Shown in pieces: positions 7,475 to 13,831 of a stretch of 28,655 nt of DNA. This stretch comes from Microcystis aeruginosa W13-11. GTDB taxonomy: Bacteria > Cyanobacteriota > Cyanobacteriia > Cyanobacteriales > Microcystaceae. Under the pieces are notes generated by a model that did no database searches, was not told the origin of the DNA, and saw only the letters and a list, made by a program, of their open reading frames with translations. The stretch's first letter is position 1; every line of letters begins with the position of its first letter. The position numbers and the translations under genes were made by a program. Location: positions 1 to 28,655 of the forward strand of contig JAADBR010000039.1 in the NCBI GenBank assembly GCA_009995705.1. Direction: 5' to 3'.

Positions 7475-7687
7475 TTAAATGACCTCTAAATATTTGCTAT
7501 CGAGCAGAAATGAGCCTCGCTCGAATTTTACACCCCAATAACCCCCCGGCCGGCGATCGATAACCGTGCCGATATCGTCGATATTGAGCAGCTCCGGCGG
7601 CCTTAACATAGGCATAGGATCGGCGGTTTTCAGGTAAGGGGGAATGGCAATCAGCCGGACTTTTCCCCCGACGCTAATTTCACTCAT
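7475..7687 (-). CDS. sipA: SipA-like NblS-interacting regulator (DUF3148)
   Basis: Protein of 70 residues: SVGGKVRLIAIPPYLKTADPMPMLRPPELL, then GTVIDRRPGGYWGVKFERGSFLLDSKYLEVI. This is the complete SipA/DUF3148 pattern, an SH3-like small beta barrel. In Synechococcus, SipA binds the sensor kinase NblS, which controls light- and nutrient-stress genes including photosystem genes. The gene faces the PGM1-type ligase gene convergently, with about 130 bp between the ends and no clear terminator. Confidence 0.88.
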   Translation of the reverse strand: MSEISVGGKVRLIAIPPYLKTADPMPMLRPPELLNIDDIGTVIDRRPGGYWGVKFERGSFLLDSKYLEVI

Positions 7688-7796
7688 AGTGCTGACTAGA
7701 TGCGATCGTTACATAACATCTCAACTTAGCATATTTCAAATCATTCTCAAGATAGATTCCCCAGAGAATAGATGTTGTGTAAGCTGTTGTCGTCCG

Positions 7797-7832
7797 CCTT
7801 TGGCGTTGGGTTGGGGTGTTGCCTGACCTAGC
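7797..7832 (+). repeat. Direct repeat, copy 1
   Basis: This segment contains GTTGGGTTGGGGTGTTGCC followed by TGACCTAGC. Copy 2 is at 7979-8013 in the same orientation, with only a few differences at the left end. The origin is unknown; it may be a short dispersed cyanobacterial repeat. Confidence 0.7.
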
Positions 7833-7978
7833 TCTAAGAGGGGATAATCGCTATCAGGACAATCAAAAAAAAACCAAAATCTGAATCGCTAGTTGGCGAG
7901 AAGAATATAAAGATTTATAAAATTGTGCTTTTTGATACAGTTGTGGGGGGGGGGAATGTGTGTGAACCGACTGTCTTT

Positions 7979-8013
7979 CCTCGGCGTCGGGTTGGGGTGT
8001 TGCCTGACCTAGC
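7979..8013 (+). repeat. Direct repeat, copy 2
   Basis: Second copy of the repeat at 7797-7832, about 80 bp before the PEP-CTERM start codon and 24 bp after the ten-G run. The shared core GGGTTGGGGTGTTGCCTG is identical in both copies. Confidence 0.7.
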
Positions 8014-8095
8014 AAAGAAACGACAAAAGTAGGCTAATAGCCTCAAAGCTAATACTACAAGCTTACATACAAAAAACACTACTCAGGAGTAAGAA

Positions 8096-8725
8096 ATGAA
8101 AAATTGGACTTTAGCCTTAGCTCTCGGAGCGGCTGCAACGACTACAATGATTAGCTTTGGAGTAAATCCTGCTTCGGCTTTGACATTTAATTTTCGTTTC
8201 GATATAGATTTTCCCTCTGCTCTCAATCCCACACCAGTTAATGCCACATTGATCACGGAGGATTTTTTGACCACTGAATCAGGCTTTACTGGATATAGAG
8301 TTACATCCATAACTGGAACTCAAGGTGCAAGTCCATTTGCCGCTCCAGAGAGTGGTCCAATAATTGGTCTATTAGCTCCAGGCACAACTCAGATTGGTCC
8401 ATTCGCTGCCCTAAACGATAATCTATTTAATCCAAATGGTGTTGCAAACCCCGGAACTAATACACCATCTGCCTTTTTCTCTCAAGGGGGACTTGCTTAC
8501 AATATTAATGAAAACAACACCACTCCTCCTACTGTTGATCCTTATCAGGCATTCTATGATGCTCCTAGTCAAAGTTATATGGGGTGTTTAGACCCGTGTG
8601 TTACTATTAGCAACCTAAAGCTAGTTCCTGAACCCTCCTCAACCGCTGGACTTTTAGCTATTGGCTCCTTTGGTGCATTAGGTGCAGCTTCAACCCTGAA
8701 ACGCAAACTAAAATCCTCTAAATAA
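8096..8725 (+). CDS. PEP-CTERM domain exported protein
   Basis: Protein of 209 residues. The N-terminus is a signal peptide (MKNWTLALALGAAATTTMISFGVNPASA, cleavage before LTFNF). The middle is a low-complexity, Asn/Pro/Thr-rich secreted region. The C-terminus has the sorting signal: VPEPSS, then a hydrophobic helix AGLLAIGSFGALGAAS, then basic TLKRKLKSSK. PEP-CTERM proteins are processed by exosortase-type enzymes and linked to the cell surface or extracellular matrix. The function of the middle part is unknown. Two decayed copies of this gene's 3' end occur downstream at 9518-9580 and 10401-10541. Those copies read on a further 10 or so residues (for example STEKETPKVG), so this copy may itself have a shortened end. 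Confidence 0.9.
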   Translation: MKNWTLALALGAAATTTMISFGVNPASALTFNFRFDIDFPSALNPTPVNATLITEDFLTTESGFTGYRVTSITGTQGASPFAAPESGPIIGLLAPGTTQIGPFAALNDNLFNPNGVANPGTNTPSAFFSQGGLAYNINENNTTPPTVDPYQAFYDAPSQSYMGCLDPCVTISNLKLVPEPSSTAGLLAIGSFGALGAASTLKRKLKSSK

Positions 8726-8784
8726 ATCCGACGAAAACTAAACCACAAAAGTAGGCTAAATTGCTTACCAAAGTAGAATTAATG

Positions 8785-8813
8785 CCCCTTCATTCAGTCA
8801 GTTGAGGGGGTTT
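8785..8813 (+). terminator. Weak hairpin after the PEP-CTERM gene
   Basis: CCCCTT (8785-8790) can pair with GAGGGG (8804-8809), followed by TTT. The stem is short (5-6 bp) and the T-run weak, so this is only a candidate. The same block occurs in the decayed copy at 10509-10541 with a disrupted stem. Confidence 0.35.
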
Positions 8814-8817
8814 ATTG

Positions 8818-8823
8818 TATAAT
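8818..8823 (+). promoter_or_regulatory. Candidate -10 box of the RHH/PIN operon
   Basis: TATAAT lies 33 bp before the antitoxin start at 8856. No good -35 is seen at the standard spacing. The ribosome site AGAGGA (8842-8847) follows at the right place for ATG 8856. Confidence 0.45.
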
Positions 8824-8855
8824 AGGGACATAATTAAATCAAGAGGATTTTGGTT

Positions 8856-9110
8856 ATGCAACAGGTGACGATTGAGCTACCCACCACCATAATTAATGCT
8901 CTAGCCGCCTACAATCAAGAGCATAAGGTATCTTCTTCTGATACAGTACAAACGGCTATAGAATCATTTTTAATAGCGAAAGGCTATTTATCCAAACCGA
9001 AAAAATCTTTTCACTTATCTCCCGCACCCCAAGGAAGTGGCTATACCGACACATCCATCAATCATGACGCTGTTTTAGCCGAAATTACTCTGTCCAATAA
9101 ATTACCTTAA
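8856..9110 (+). CDS. RHH-like antitoxin of a PIN pair
   Basis: Protein of 84 residues from ATG 8856; the two-codon longer TTG start at 8850 would leave almost no space from the AGAGGA ribosome site. The start MQQVTIELPTTIINALAAYNQE is a beta-strand followed by a helix, as in ribbon-helix-helix antitoxins. It continues with TVQTAIESFLIAKGYL. The C-terminal part, including SGYTDTSINHDAVLAEI, is polar and likely disordered, fitting toxin binding. The PIN toxin gene starts 9 bp downstream. Family assignment is by pattern and context. Confidence 0.7.
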   Translation: MQQVTIELPTTIINALAAYNQEHKVSSSDTVQTAIESFLIAKGYLSKPKKSFHLSPAPQGSGYTDTSINHDAVLAEITLSNKLP

Positions 9111-9119
9111 GCTCAAATC

Positions 9120-9518
9120 TTGAAAGGGATTATTGCCGACACAACCCCCCTTTACGGAGCGATAGATACCAGTGATCAATATCATAGCAGAGCGCAAGCA
9201 GAGCTAAGACGCATAGAATCGGAAGATTTAACAGTTATTATCTCTTTCCCCGTATATATAGAAACTTACAGCTTGCTTCTATATAGATTAGGATTTGAAC
9301 AAGCCACTCATTTCACACAAAATTGCTTAGAATCGGCTAATTTGCTCAATCCGACAGAAGATCAGTATTTCGCAGCCATAGCAAAAGCTAAACAATTTCC
9401 CGATCAAACTATTACTATTGTTGATGCTTTGACTGCTATCATCTCAATCGAATTAGATCTACCTGTTTGGAGCTATGATTATCATTTTGATATAATGCGG
9501 GTGAAAGTATGGAGATAA
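9120..9518 (+). CDS. PIN-domain toxin (VapC-like)
   Basis: Protein of 132 residues starting at TTG 9120; no ATG or GTG gives the conserved first strand. IIADTTPLYGAID carries the first Asp (D7), YIETYSLLL gives E48, TIVDALTAIIS gives D102, and SYDYHFD closes the fold, as in VapC ribonucleases. The toxin probably cleaves tRNA or rRNA; the target cannot be read from sequence. The stop codon at 9516-9518 fuses directly with a decayed PEP-CTERM gene tail starting at 9518, so the right edge of this TA cassette is a visible junction. Confidence 0.85.
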   Translation: MKGIIADTTPLYGAIDTSDQYHSRAQAELRRIESEDLTVIISFPVYIETYSLLLYRLGFEQATHFTQNCLESANLLNPTEDQYFAAIAKAKQFPDQTITIVDALTAIISIELDLPVWSYDYHFDIMRVKVWR

Positions 9519-9580
9519 CCCTCAAGTGCCAACTAAAACCCTCCAAACCCTCAGAAAAGGAAACCACAAAAGTCTCCTAA
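9518..9580 (+). pseudogene. Decayed 3' end of a PEP-CTERM gene, copy A
   Basis: Reading from ACC at 9518 gives TLKCQLKPSKPSEKETTKVS-stop. This matches the C-terminal basic tail of the PEP-CTERM protein (TLKRKLKSSK) and the extended tail of the copy at 10401-10484. The body of the gene is absent; the sequence immediately upstream is the PIN toxin gene. The remaining region to 9737 shows only AT-rich DNA and the promoter area of the next TA pair. Confidence 0.75.
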
Positions 9581-9737
9581 AAACCGTTAATAAAAAACTT
9601 GTGATCGCCACTTAATTCAGTCAGTATTTTTTGTCTATTGTTTATTGTCTATTATTTAATTGTTGCTAACTAATTGAAAACAAGAGCGTTTTTTGTGGTA
9701 GAATAGTCGGCCTAGTGTAAATATAGTAAAAGTTGCA

Positions 9738-9992
9738 ATGTCTATCAGCCATATTAATAATCTTCAAGACCAGATTTTGCAAAGTGTTAAGACTTTACCG
9801 CTAGAAAAACAGCAAAAAGTCCTTGAATTCGCCCAATCCTTACAAAAAAATTCACGTTTTCAGAAATGGGATAATATTTCAGATGCAGAAGCACAATCGT
9901 TACAAAATGAATTTGCTCAAGAGGATATTAGCTTTTCAGAAAGTATTTTACCCGATTATTTATCTCACCTTAAACAAGAGGATAAGAAATAA
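9738..9992 (+). CDS. DUF2281-like antitoxin of a MazF pair
   Basis: Protein of 84 residues: MSISHINNLQDQILQSVKTLPLEKQQKVLEFAQSLQKNS, then acidic FAQEDISFSESILPDYLSHL. The first half is the helical LPxEKQQ-VLxFAQxLQ pattern of DUF2281-type proteins, common antitoxin partners in cyanobacteria. The stop at 9990-9992 is followed immediately by the MazF start codon, so the pair is translationally coupled. It would neutralise MazF and probably autoregulate; this is inferred from the arrangement. Confidence 0.75.
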   Translation: MSISHINNLQDQILQSVKTLPLEKQQKVLEFAQSLQKNSRFQKWDNISDAEAQSLQNEFAQEDISFSESILPDYLSHLKQEDKK

Positions 9993-10328
9993 ATGCGAGG
10001 CGATATTTATCTAGCTGATTTGAATCCGAGTCGTGGTTCAGAACAAGCTGGTATTCGACCTGTTATTATTGTCCAACATAACAATATCGTTCGCTTCACT
10101 AGCACTGTTGTTGTAATTCCATTAACCAGTAATTTACGTCGCGCACAAATCCCCGGAACAATGGTTATTCCCGCAGGACAAGGAGGTTTAAATCAGGAAT
10201 CAGTAGCCTTATGTTATCAAATTGTTGTTATTGATAGACAACGACTTCAGCGACAGTTGGGGAAACTTTCTTCTAGTTATTTACAGCAATTGGAAGAAGC
10301 GATGCGATATACATTAGATCTAACATAA
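9993..10328 (+). CDS. MazF/PemK-family mRNA interferase toxin
   Basis: Protein of 111 residues. The opening MRGDIYLADLNPSRGSEQAGIRPVIIVQ is the MazF/PemK signature, including the Arg-Pro-Val-x-Ile strand. STVVVIPLTSNLRRAQIPGTMVI and ESVALCYQIVVIDRQRL complete the SH3-like barrel. MazF enzymes cut mRNA at short sequence motifs. Length is typical and no defect is visible. It is directly downstream of its likely antitoxin. Confidence 0.92.
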   Translation: MRGDIYLADLNPSRGSEQAGIRPVIIVQHNNIVRFTSTVVVIPLTSNLRRAQIPGTMVIPAGQGGLNQESVALCYQIVVIDRQRLQRQLGKLSSSYLQQLEEAMRYTLDLT

Positions 10329-10682
10329 AACACTAATAGGAATATTTAATTAGTTGAATTTTCTTTCTGGAAAACTTAAAATTTAAGTCTCCTGGTAATC
10401 AGTACACTCGGCGCAGCTTCAACCCTGAAGTGCAAACTAAAACCCTCCCAATCCACCGAAAAAGAAACCCCAAAAGTAGGCTAAATTGCTTACCAAAGTG
10501 GAATTAATGCTCCTTCATTCAGTCAATTGAGAGGGTATTTTTGGCATACCTCTCTCAATTCCCATGATTTCAAGGAGTATGGTTTATCTTGGGAGCCGAA
10601 AGCTGCTACAATACAGATACAGGAAATAAAATTTTGATCAGTAGGGTGGAAGTCTTTTCCGTTATCTTAGAAGGTAAGCATA
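10329..10682. other. Intergenic region with a PEP-CTERM gene scrap
   Basis: No intact gene in 354 bp. It contains the decayed PEP-CTERM tail (10401-10541, listed separately), AT-rich DNA on either side, a possible -10 TACAAT near 10608-10613, and the ribosome site AGAAGG at 10668-10673 for the next gene. Confidence 0.6.
10401..10541 (+). pseudogene. Decayed 3' end of a PEP-CTERM gene, copy B
   Basis: Reading from CTC at 10407 gives LGAASTLKCKLKPSQSTEKETPKVG-stop (TAA 10482-10484). This matches the PEP-CTERM end LGAASTLKRKLKSSK. The match continues past the stop into the downstream DNA shared with 8741-8812: GTAGGCTAAATTGCTTACC, then AAAGT, GAATTAATGC and CTTCATTCAGTCA. The duplication therefore covers both the gene end and its downstream region. 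The upstream body is gone. Confidence 0.85.
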
Positions 10683-10976
10683 ATGAAAAATTTAGAAGAA
10701 ATTAAAGCGATTTTGGGTCAAGTTAAGTCCTTAGTAAAAGAAAAGTATCATGTCAGTGAATTAGGTATTTTTGGAGATTATGTAAAAGGAGAAGTGCAGG
10801 AAAATAGTGAAGTTAATATTCTGATAGATTATACAGAACCGCCTAGTTTACTAGATTTAGTAGATCTGGAATATTATTTAAGTGATTTACTTAAGGTAAA
10901 AGCAGATGTTATCAGTAAAAATGGCTTAAAAGGAAAAAGGAGAGAAAGAATTTTATCCGAGGTTATTTATGTATGA
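10683..10976 (+). CDS. mntA: MntA-like nucleotidyltransferase, catalytic site altered
   Basis: Protein of 97 residues of the minimal nucleotidyltransferase (MNT) group. In the HepT-MntA system MntA is the antitoxin and blocks HepT by transferring AMP to it. The fold is recognisable: ELGIFGDYVKGEVQENSEVNILIDY, then SLLDLVDLEYYLSDLLKVKADVIS. The active-site motif should read G-S-Y...S-D-x-D. Here it reads G31-D32-Y and S42-E43-V44-N45, so the Ser and both metal-binding Asp are replaced; the third carboxylate (D75 in KADVIS) remains. It overlaps the HepT gene by 4 bp (ATGA). By sequence it is probably catalytically dead, though it could still bind HepT. Confidence 0.85.
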   Translation: MKNLEEIKAILGQVKSLVKEKYHVSELGIFGDYVKGEVQENSEVNILIDYTEPPSLLDLVDLEYYLSDLLKVKADVISKNGLKGKRRERILSEVIYV

Positions 10977-11416
10977 CGCAACGGGAATTTAGAGATTTAC
11001 TGCAAGATATTCTCGAGGCAATTTGTCAACTAGAAAAGATGACTCAGGATCTAAGCTTTGCAGAATTTTCAACTAAGATAGAAATCTTTCTTTCGGCAGT
11101 AAAATTAATTGAAATAATCGGGGAAGCAGTCAAAAATATTCCTGATGAAGTGAGAGTTAATTATCCCAATATTCCTTGGAAAAACATCGCAGGTATGCGG
11201 GATAAATTAGTTCATGAATATTGGGCAATTGATGAAAAAGTCGTATGGAAAGTGATTCAAAACAATCTCCCCCAGCTAAAGAGAATTATTATCAGTATCA
11301 TTGAGAAATTACAACAAATTTTCCTTCCTCCTTTAAAAACCCACTTCCCCACTTCCCTATTCATAATTCCCACTTGCAAGAGTGCCTTTTTGAACCTGTC
11401 CCTAAAAAGGTCTTGA
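10973..11416 (+). CDS. hepT: HepT-like HEPN ribonuclease toxin
   Basis: Protein of 147 residues, all-helical. The HEPN motif R-x4-H-x-Y is intact in GMRDKLVHEYW (R76, H81, Y83). HepT toxins are RNases whose activity is blocked by AMPylation near this motif by MntA. The usual HepT ends near residue 117 (LQQIFLPP). Here about 30 extra residues, KTHFPTSLFIIPTCKSAFLNLS and onward, read out of non-coding-looking DNA and through a hairpin, so the native stop has probably been lost. The start overlaps the mntA stop. A toxin with intact motif beside a partner with altered active site is unusual. Confidence 0.88.
   Translation: MTQREFRDLLQDILEAICQLEKMTQDLSFAEFSTKIEIFLSAVKLIEIIGEAVKNIPDEVRVNYPNIPWKNIAGMRDKLVHEYWAIDEKVVWKVIQNNLPQLKRIIISIIEKLQQIFLPPLKTHFPTSLFIIPTCKSAFLNLSLKRS
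11385..11410. terminator. Possible bidirectional terminator hairpin
   Basis: CCTTTTT (11385-11391) pairs with AAAAAGG (11404-11410), 7 bp with a 12-nt loop. It lies between the convergent hepT and binding-protein genes and inside the extended hepT frame. The stem is AT-rich, so its strength is doubtful. Confidence 0.35.
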
Positions 11417-11418
11417 TT

Positions 11419-12318
11419 TCAGGGAAATACAGTTAAAGGAATCCATTCGTAGGTGTTGACAATGCCTTGAAAATAATCATTAATAGTTTCTCTGGAATAG
11501 GGAACAACACCATCTTCACCAAACCAACGTTCATAAATTGTCACCGCTTGTTGTTGGTCACTAACGATCCCTTCCATGAATTTTAATAGTGTATAATTCA
11601 CTGTATCGCGCCATTTAGAATCATTTTCAGGTAAAGTACAGGCATAGGATTCGTAGGCGTAGGGATAGGAGGGAACTATGGCTAAATTATTAGGACTTTT
11701 AGCGCTTTTCCTTAAACCTTCTAGGGTAATGCCATCACTAGCAAAACCATCAATTTCTCCCGTTTCTAGTTTTTGTAAACCCTCGCCACGATTTTTAACT
11801 TTGACCAAAATAGCGGCGGGTTGTTGGGTTTTAATTACCGCTTCATTAGTAGTATTGGCAATTACTCCAATGCGTCTGCCTGCCAAGCTACCGATGTCAT
11901 CGAGATTACTACCTTTGCGGGTTAACAATTGAGTGCCACCGGCAAAATAACTAACGGAAAAATCCACTTCATTTTCTCTTTTCCAAGTAAAAGTAGTGGA
12001 GCCACATTCGATATCGATAACCCCTGTTTTCAACTTTTCAAAACGATTTTGGGGATTAATCTCAACAATTTTTAACTTAATTGGTTTTCCTAACTTCCGT
12101 TCGGTTTCCTTGCGAATTAACTCTAACATATCAAGGCTGTAACCCACCCACTTGCCTTGGGAGTTGACAAAACCAAAGGGAATAGCATCTTTACGAGCGC
12201 CGGCAGTAATTACCCCAGTTTTTTGAATGCGATCGAAGATTGCTCCGGCAAGGCTAGAATGGTTACTGGTGACGGTTAAAGCTACTGTCATCGTCATGAC
12301 GGCAAGTATAAGCTTCAT
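11419..12318 (-). CDS. ABC transporter substrate-binding protein, amino-acid type
   Basis: Protein of 299 residues, family 3 solute-binding protein. The signal peptide is MKLILAVMTMTVALTVTSNHSSLAG. The mature part starts AIFDRIQKTGVITAGARKDAIPFGFVNSQGKWVGYSLDML, the usual GltI/BztA-like opening. It continues with GVIDIECGSTTFTWKRENEVDFSVSYFAGGTQLLTRKG and the hinge/lobe segment IGVIANTTNEAVIKTQQP. It would bind polar amino acids (glutamate/aspartate-like) in the periplasm. Permease and ATPase genes are not adjacent, which is common for orphan binding proteins in cyanobacteria. The ribosome site AGGAAAA lies just before ATG. The gene is convergent with hepT, only 2 bp apart. Confidence 0.88.
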   Translation of the reverse strand: MKLILAVMTMTVALTVTSNHSSLAGAIFDRIQKTGVITAGARKDAIPFGFVNSQGKWVGYSLDMLELIRKETERKLGKPIKLKIVEINPQNRFEKLKTGVIDIECGSTTFTWKRENEVDFSVSYFAGGTQLLTRKGSNLDDIGSLAGRRIGVIANTTNEAVIKTQQPAAILVKVKNRGEGLQKLETGEIDGFASDGITLEGLRKSAKSPNNLAIVPSYPYAYESYACTLPENDSKWRDTVNYTLLKFMEGIVSDQQQAVTIYERWFGEDGVVPYSRETINDYFQGIVNTYEWIPLTVFP

Positions 12319-12414
12319 TTTTTTTCCTAATCTGAAAGTTGCTCAAGTCTGGGACTGTTTCAGGAGACGGAGAGTTTCCCAGAGGAAGATTTTTCAGAGG
12401 TGATTGCTGGGGAC

Positions 12415-12443
12415 AAAAAAAGAGGAGAGATGTTACTCTCTCC
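12415..12443 (-). terminator. Intrinsic terminator, minus strand
   Basis: On the minus strand, GGAGAGA pairs with TCTCTCC (7 bp, 12437-12443 with 12424-12430) around a 6-nt loop. TC and then seven T (12415-12421) follow. This is a good intrinsic terminator for leftward transcription, ending about 97 bp before the binding-protein start. Confidence 0.75.
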
Positions 12444-12592
12444 CCCTTTCAGTTTTTTCGACAACATTTTAAACTGTTTTTTCAGTTGTCGCTGTCGGGC
12501 CGAACCGCCCTTGCCTTTGTCGTTACGTCCCTGACGGCGGGGGGACTCCCATCGCTTAAGTCGCATAGTTTTAAATTCCAATTTAGTCAGTT
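12420..12592 (-). ncRNA. Candidate small transcript or attenuated leader
   Basis: A perfect TATAAT at 12599-12604 on the minus strand implies a start near 12592, and the terminator at 12415-12443 would give an RNA of about 175 nt. The RNA contains an open frame from ATG 12566: MRLKRWESPRRQGRNDKGKG, then GSARQRQLKKQFKMLSKKLK. It is very basic and passes through the terminator without a stop (the next stop is at 12360). It could be an sRNA, a leader that controls the binding-protein gene by attenuation, or a small basic protein gene. I do not recognise it. No strong -35 is visible. Confidence 0.4.
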
Positions 12593-12598
12593 ATCTCT

Positions 12599-12604
12599 AT
12601 TATA
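12599..12604 (-). promoter_or_regulatory. Candidate -10 box (TATAAT), minus strand
   Basis: A perfect consensus -10 read on the minus strand. Upstream sequence has TTAACCC-type repeats, but no -35 at 17-18 bp that is convincing. It is the only promoter signal found for the unit ending at 12415. Confidence 0.45.
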
Positions 12605-12682
12605 ACAGGGTTAACGTCAGTTTGGGTTAAGGAATGCCGAATCCTAGTTAACCAACCTTGTCCACCTAATTAGTATTTTCCC

Positions 12683-13309
12683 ATGCTTAGTCAGCAACTT
12701 TGGCAGAGCCATCAAGATCTAGTACAAGCTTGTCTAAAACACCCTTTTGTGCGAGGTATCGCCACAGGAGAGCTTAAACGGGATTGTTTCGCTTTCTATG
12801 TCGGTCAGGATGCTTTTTTTCTGGAATCTTTCGCCCGTGCTTACAGCATCGCCGCTGCTAAAGCTCCCGATTGGCAGGGATTCACTAGCTTTCATCGGTT
12901 GGCGGCGGGGGTGTTAAAGGAGTTAGAATTACATGAAAATTATGCTCTACAGTGGGGGGTTGACCTGAGAAAGGTTCAGCCTGCTAATGCCACCCGTCGC
13001 TATACCGATTTTCTCCTCGCTACCGCTTGGATGGGTGACATCGGTGCGATTGCCGTGGCCATGAGTCCCTGTATGCGTCTTTATGCTTATCTGGGTCAAC
13101 AATTAGCCTTAGAGCCGATTTCTGAGAATCCCTATCAAGCTTGGATTGATAGTTATAGTGGGGATGAATTCGCCGCTTTAGCAAGCCAGTTAGAGGAATT
13201 GGCGGATAAATACGCCCTGATGACGGAAAATATCTCTTTATCCTATCTTTATGCCCTTAGTTGTGAACAGGACTTCTTTAGTGCCGCCTACAGCCGGGGC
13301 AAATCTTAA
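12683..13309 (+). CDS. tenA: TenA family aminopyrimidine aminohydrolase (thiaminase II)
   Basis: Protein of 208 residues, all-helical TenA fold. It salvages thiamin-degradation products by hydrolysing aminomethyl- or formylamino-pyrimidine to HMP. Recognisable parts are LWQSHQDLVQACLKHPFVRGIATGEL, FAFYVGQDAFFLESFARAYS (the substrate Asp and Tyr region), and AMSPCMRLYAYLGQQL with the active-site Cys at about residue 131. ALSCEQDFFSAAY carries the late Glu. The Cys marks the TenA_C subgroup. It begins a run of same-strand genes but lies 75 bp from the next, so co-transcription is uncertain. No thiamin riboswitch was seen. Confidence 0.9.
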   Translation: MLSQQLWQSHQDLVQACLKHPFVRGIATGELKRDCFAFYVGQDAFFLESFARAYSIAAAKAPDWQGFTSFHRLAAGVLKELELHENYALQWGVDLRKVQPANATRRYTDFLLATAWMGDIGAIAVAMSPCMRLYAYLGQQLALEPISENPYQAWIDSYSGDEFAALASQLEELADKYALMTENISLSYLYALSCEQDFFSAAYSRGKS

Positions 13310-13384
13310 AATTTTCCCGTCACAATGTTAAGAAATATAAATGACGCTAAGATTAAGGTAAGTAAAATCGTCATTATAAAAATA

Positions 13385-13732
13385 ATGTTCCCTTCGCAAC
13401 CCGCCGAAAACGAACTCCTGAAAACCATCTTGGAACCTCTACTAGAGGATTTTACCTATTGGTTTTCCCGTTCCTGTCTCCTCCTCGAATCCGAGAGATT
13501 ATCCTTTCTCAGCGTCGAGGAACAAAACGATTTATTAGCAAGAGTCAAAAACGCCCAACAGGAGGTAGCCACGGCTCATTTACTCTTTAAAACCACAGGT
13601 GGTCAGGTGGGTATCGAGGCTAAGATGTTGTTGCCTTGGCACCAGCTGGTGGCAGAGTGTTGGGGTGTCAGCAGTCGTCGTCGTCGATTACAGGGTTGGG
13701 GAGAATATCAATCTCCTCAAACTGACGCTTAA
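13385..13732 (+). CDS. DUF2605 family cyanobacterial protein
   Basis: Protein of 115 residues from ATG 13385; the longer frame from 13325 adds a lysine/isoleucine-rich stretch unlike the family. Features: ELLKTILEPLLEDFTYWFSRSCLLLESERLSFLS, then ARVKNAQQEVATAHLLFKTTGGQVGIEAKMLLPWHQLVAECWGVSSRRR. These match DUF2605, a cyanobacteria-specific family of unknown function usually next to DUF2973, as here (100 bp downstream). There is no signal peptide or membrane segment, so it is probably cytoplasmic. Confidence 0.85.
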   Translation: MFPSQPAENELLKTILEPLLEDFTYWFSRSCLLLESERLSFLSVEEQNDLLARVKNAQQEVATAHLLFKTTGGQVGIEAKMLLPWHQLVAECWGVSSRRRRLQGWGEYQSPQTDA

Positions 13733-13831
13733 CCTGAAACTTTTTTGGTAAGCTAGAGAATTGAGCGAATTTTTAGCATAAAGTTTTGGCAATTAGGAAT
13801 ATTCACACATAATTCATGGGAGACTCGGCCA

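Larger units (their letters stand above)
7688..8095. other. Gene-free region with direct repeats and a G-run
   Basis: This 408-bp stretch has no supported gene. It holds two near-identical repeats about 180 bp apart (7797-7832 and 7979-8013), both ending TTGCCTGACCTAGC, and a run of ten G at 7945-7954. It must also contain the divergent promoters of sipA and of the PEP-CTERM gene, but I see no confident -35/-10 pair. A ribosome site, AGGAG, lies just before ATG 8096. Confidence 0.7.
12319..12682. other. Intergenic region with a minus-strand promoter and terminator
   Basis: No certain gene in this 364-bp interval between the divergent binding-protein and tenA genes. On the minus strand it holds TATAAT (12599-12604) and an intrinsic terminator (12415-12443), listed separately. 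Between them is an open, basic reading frame from ATG 12566 (MRLKRWESPRRQGRNDKGKG and onward). I saw no TPP-riboswitch core (CTGAGA box) before tenA. Confidence 0.6.

Noticed and set aside
12339..12605. Plus-strand frame between the binding-protein and tenA genes
   Set aside because: It runs through the terminator hairpin and opposite the minus-strand promoter, with no recognisable domain.
12606..12682. TPP riboswitch before tenA
   Set aside because: No CTGAGA-type thiamin-box core is visible in the 77 bp available, and no matching P2-P5 stems were found.
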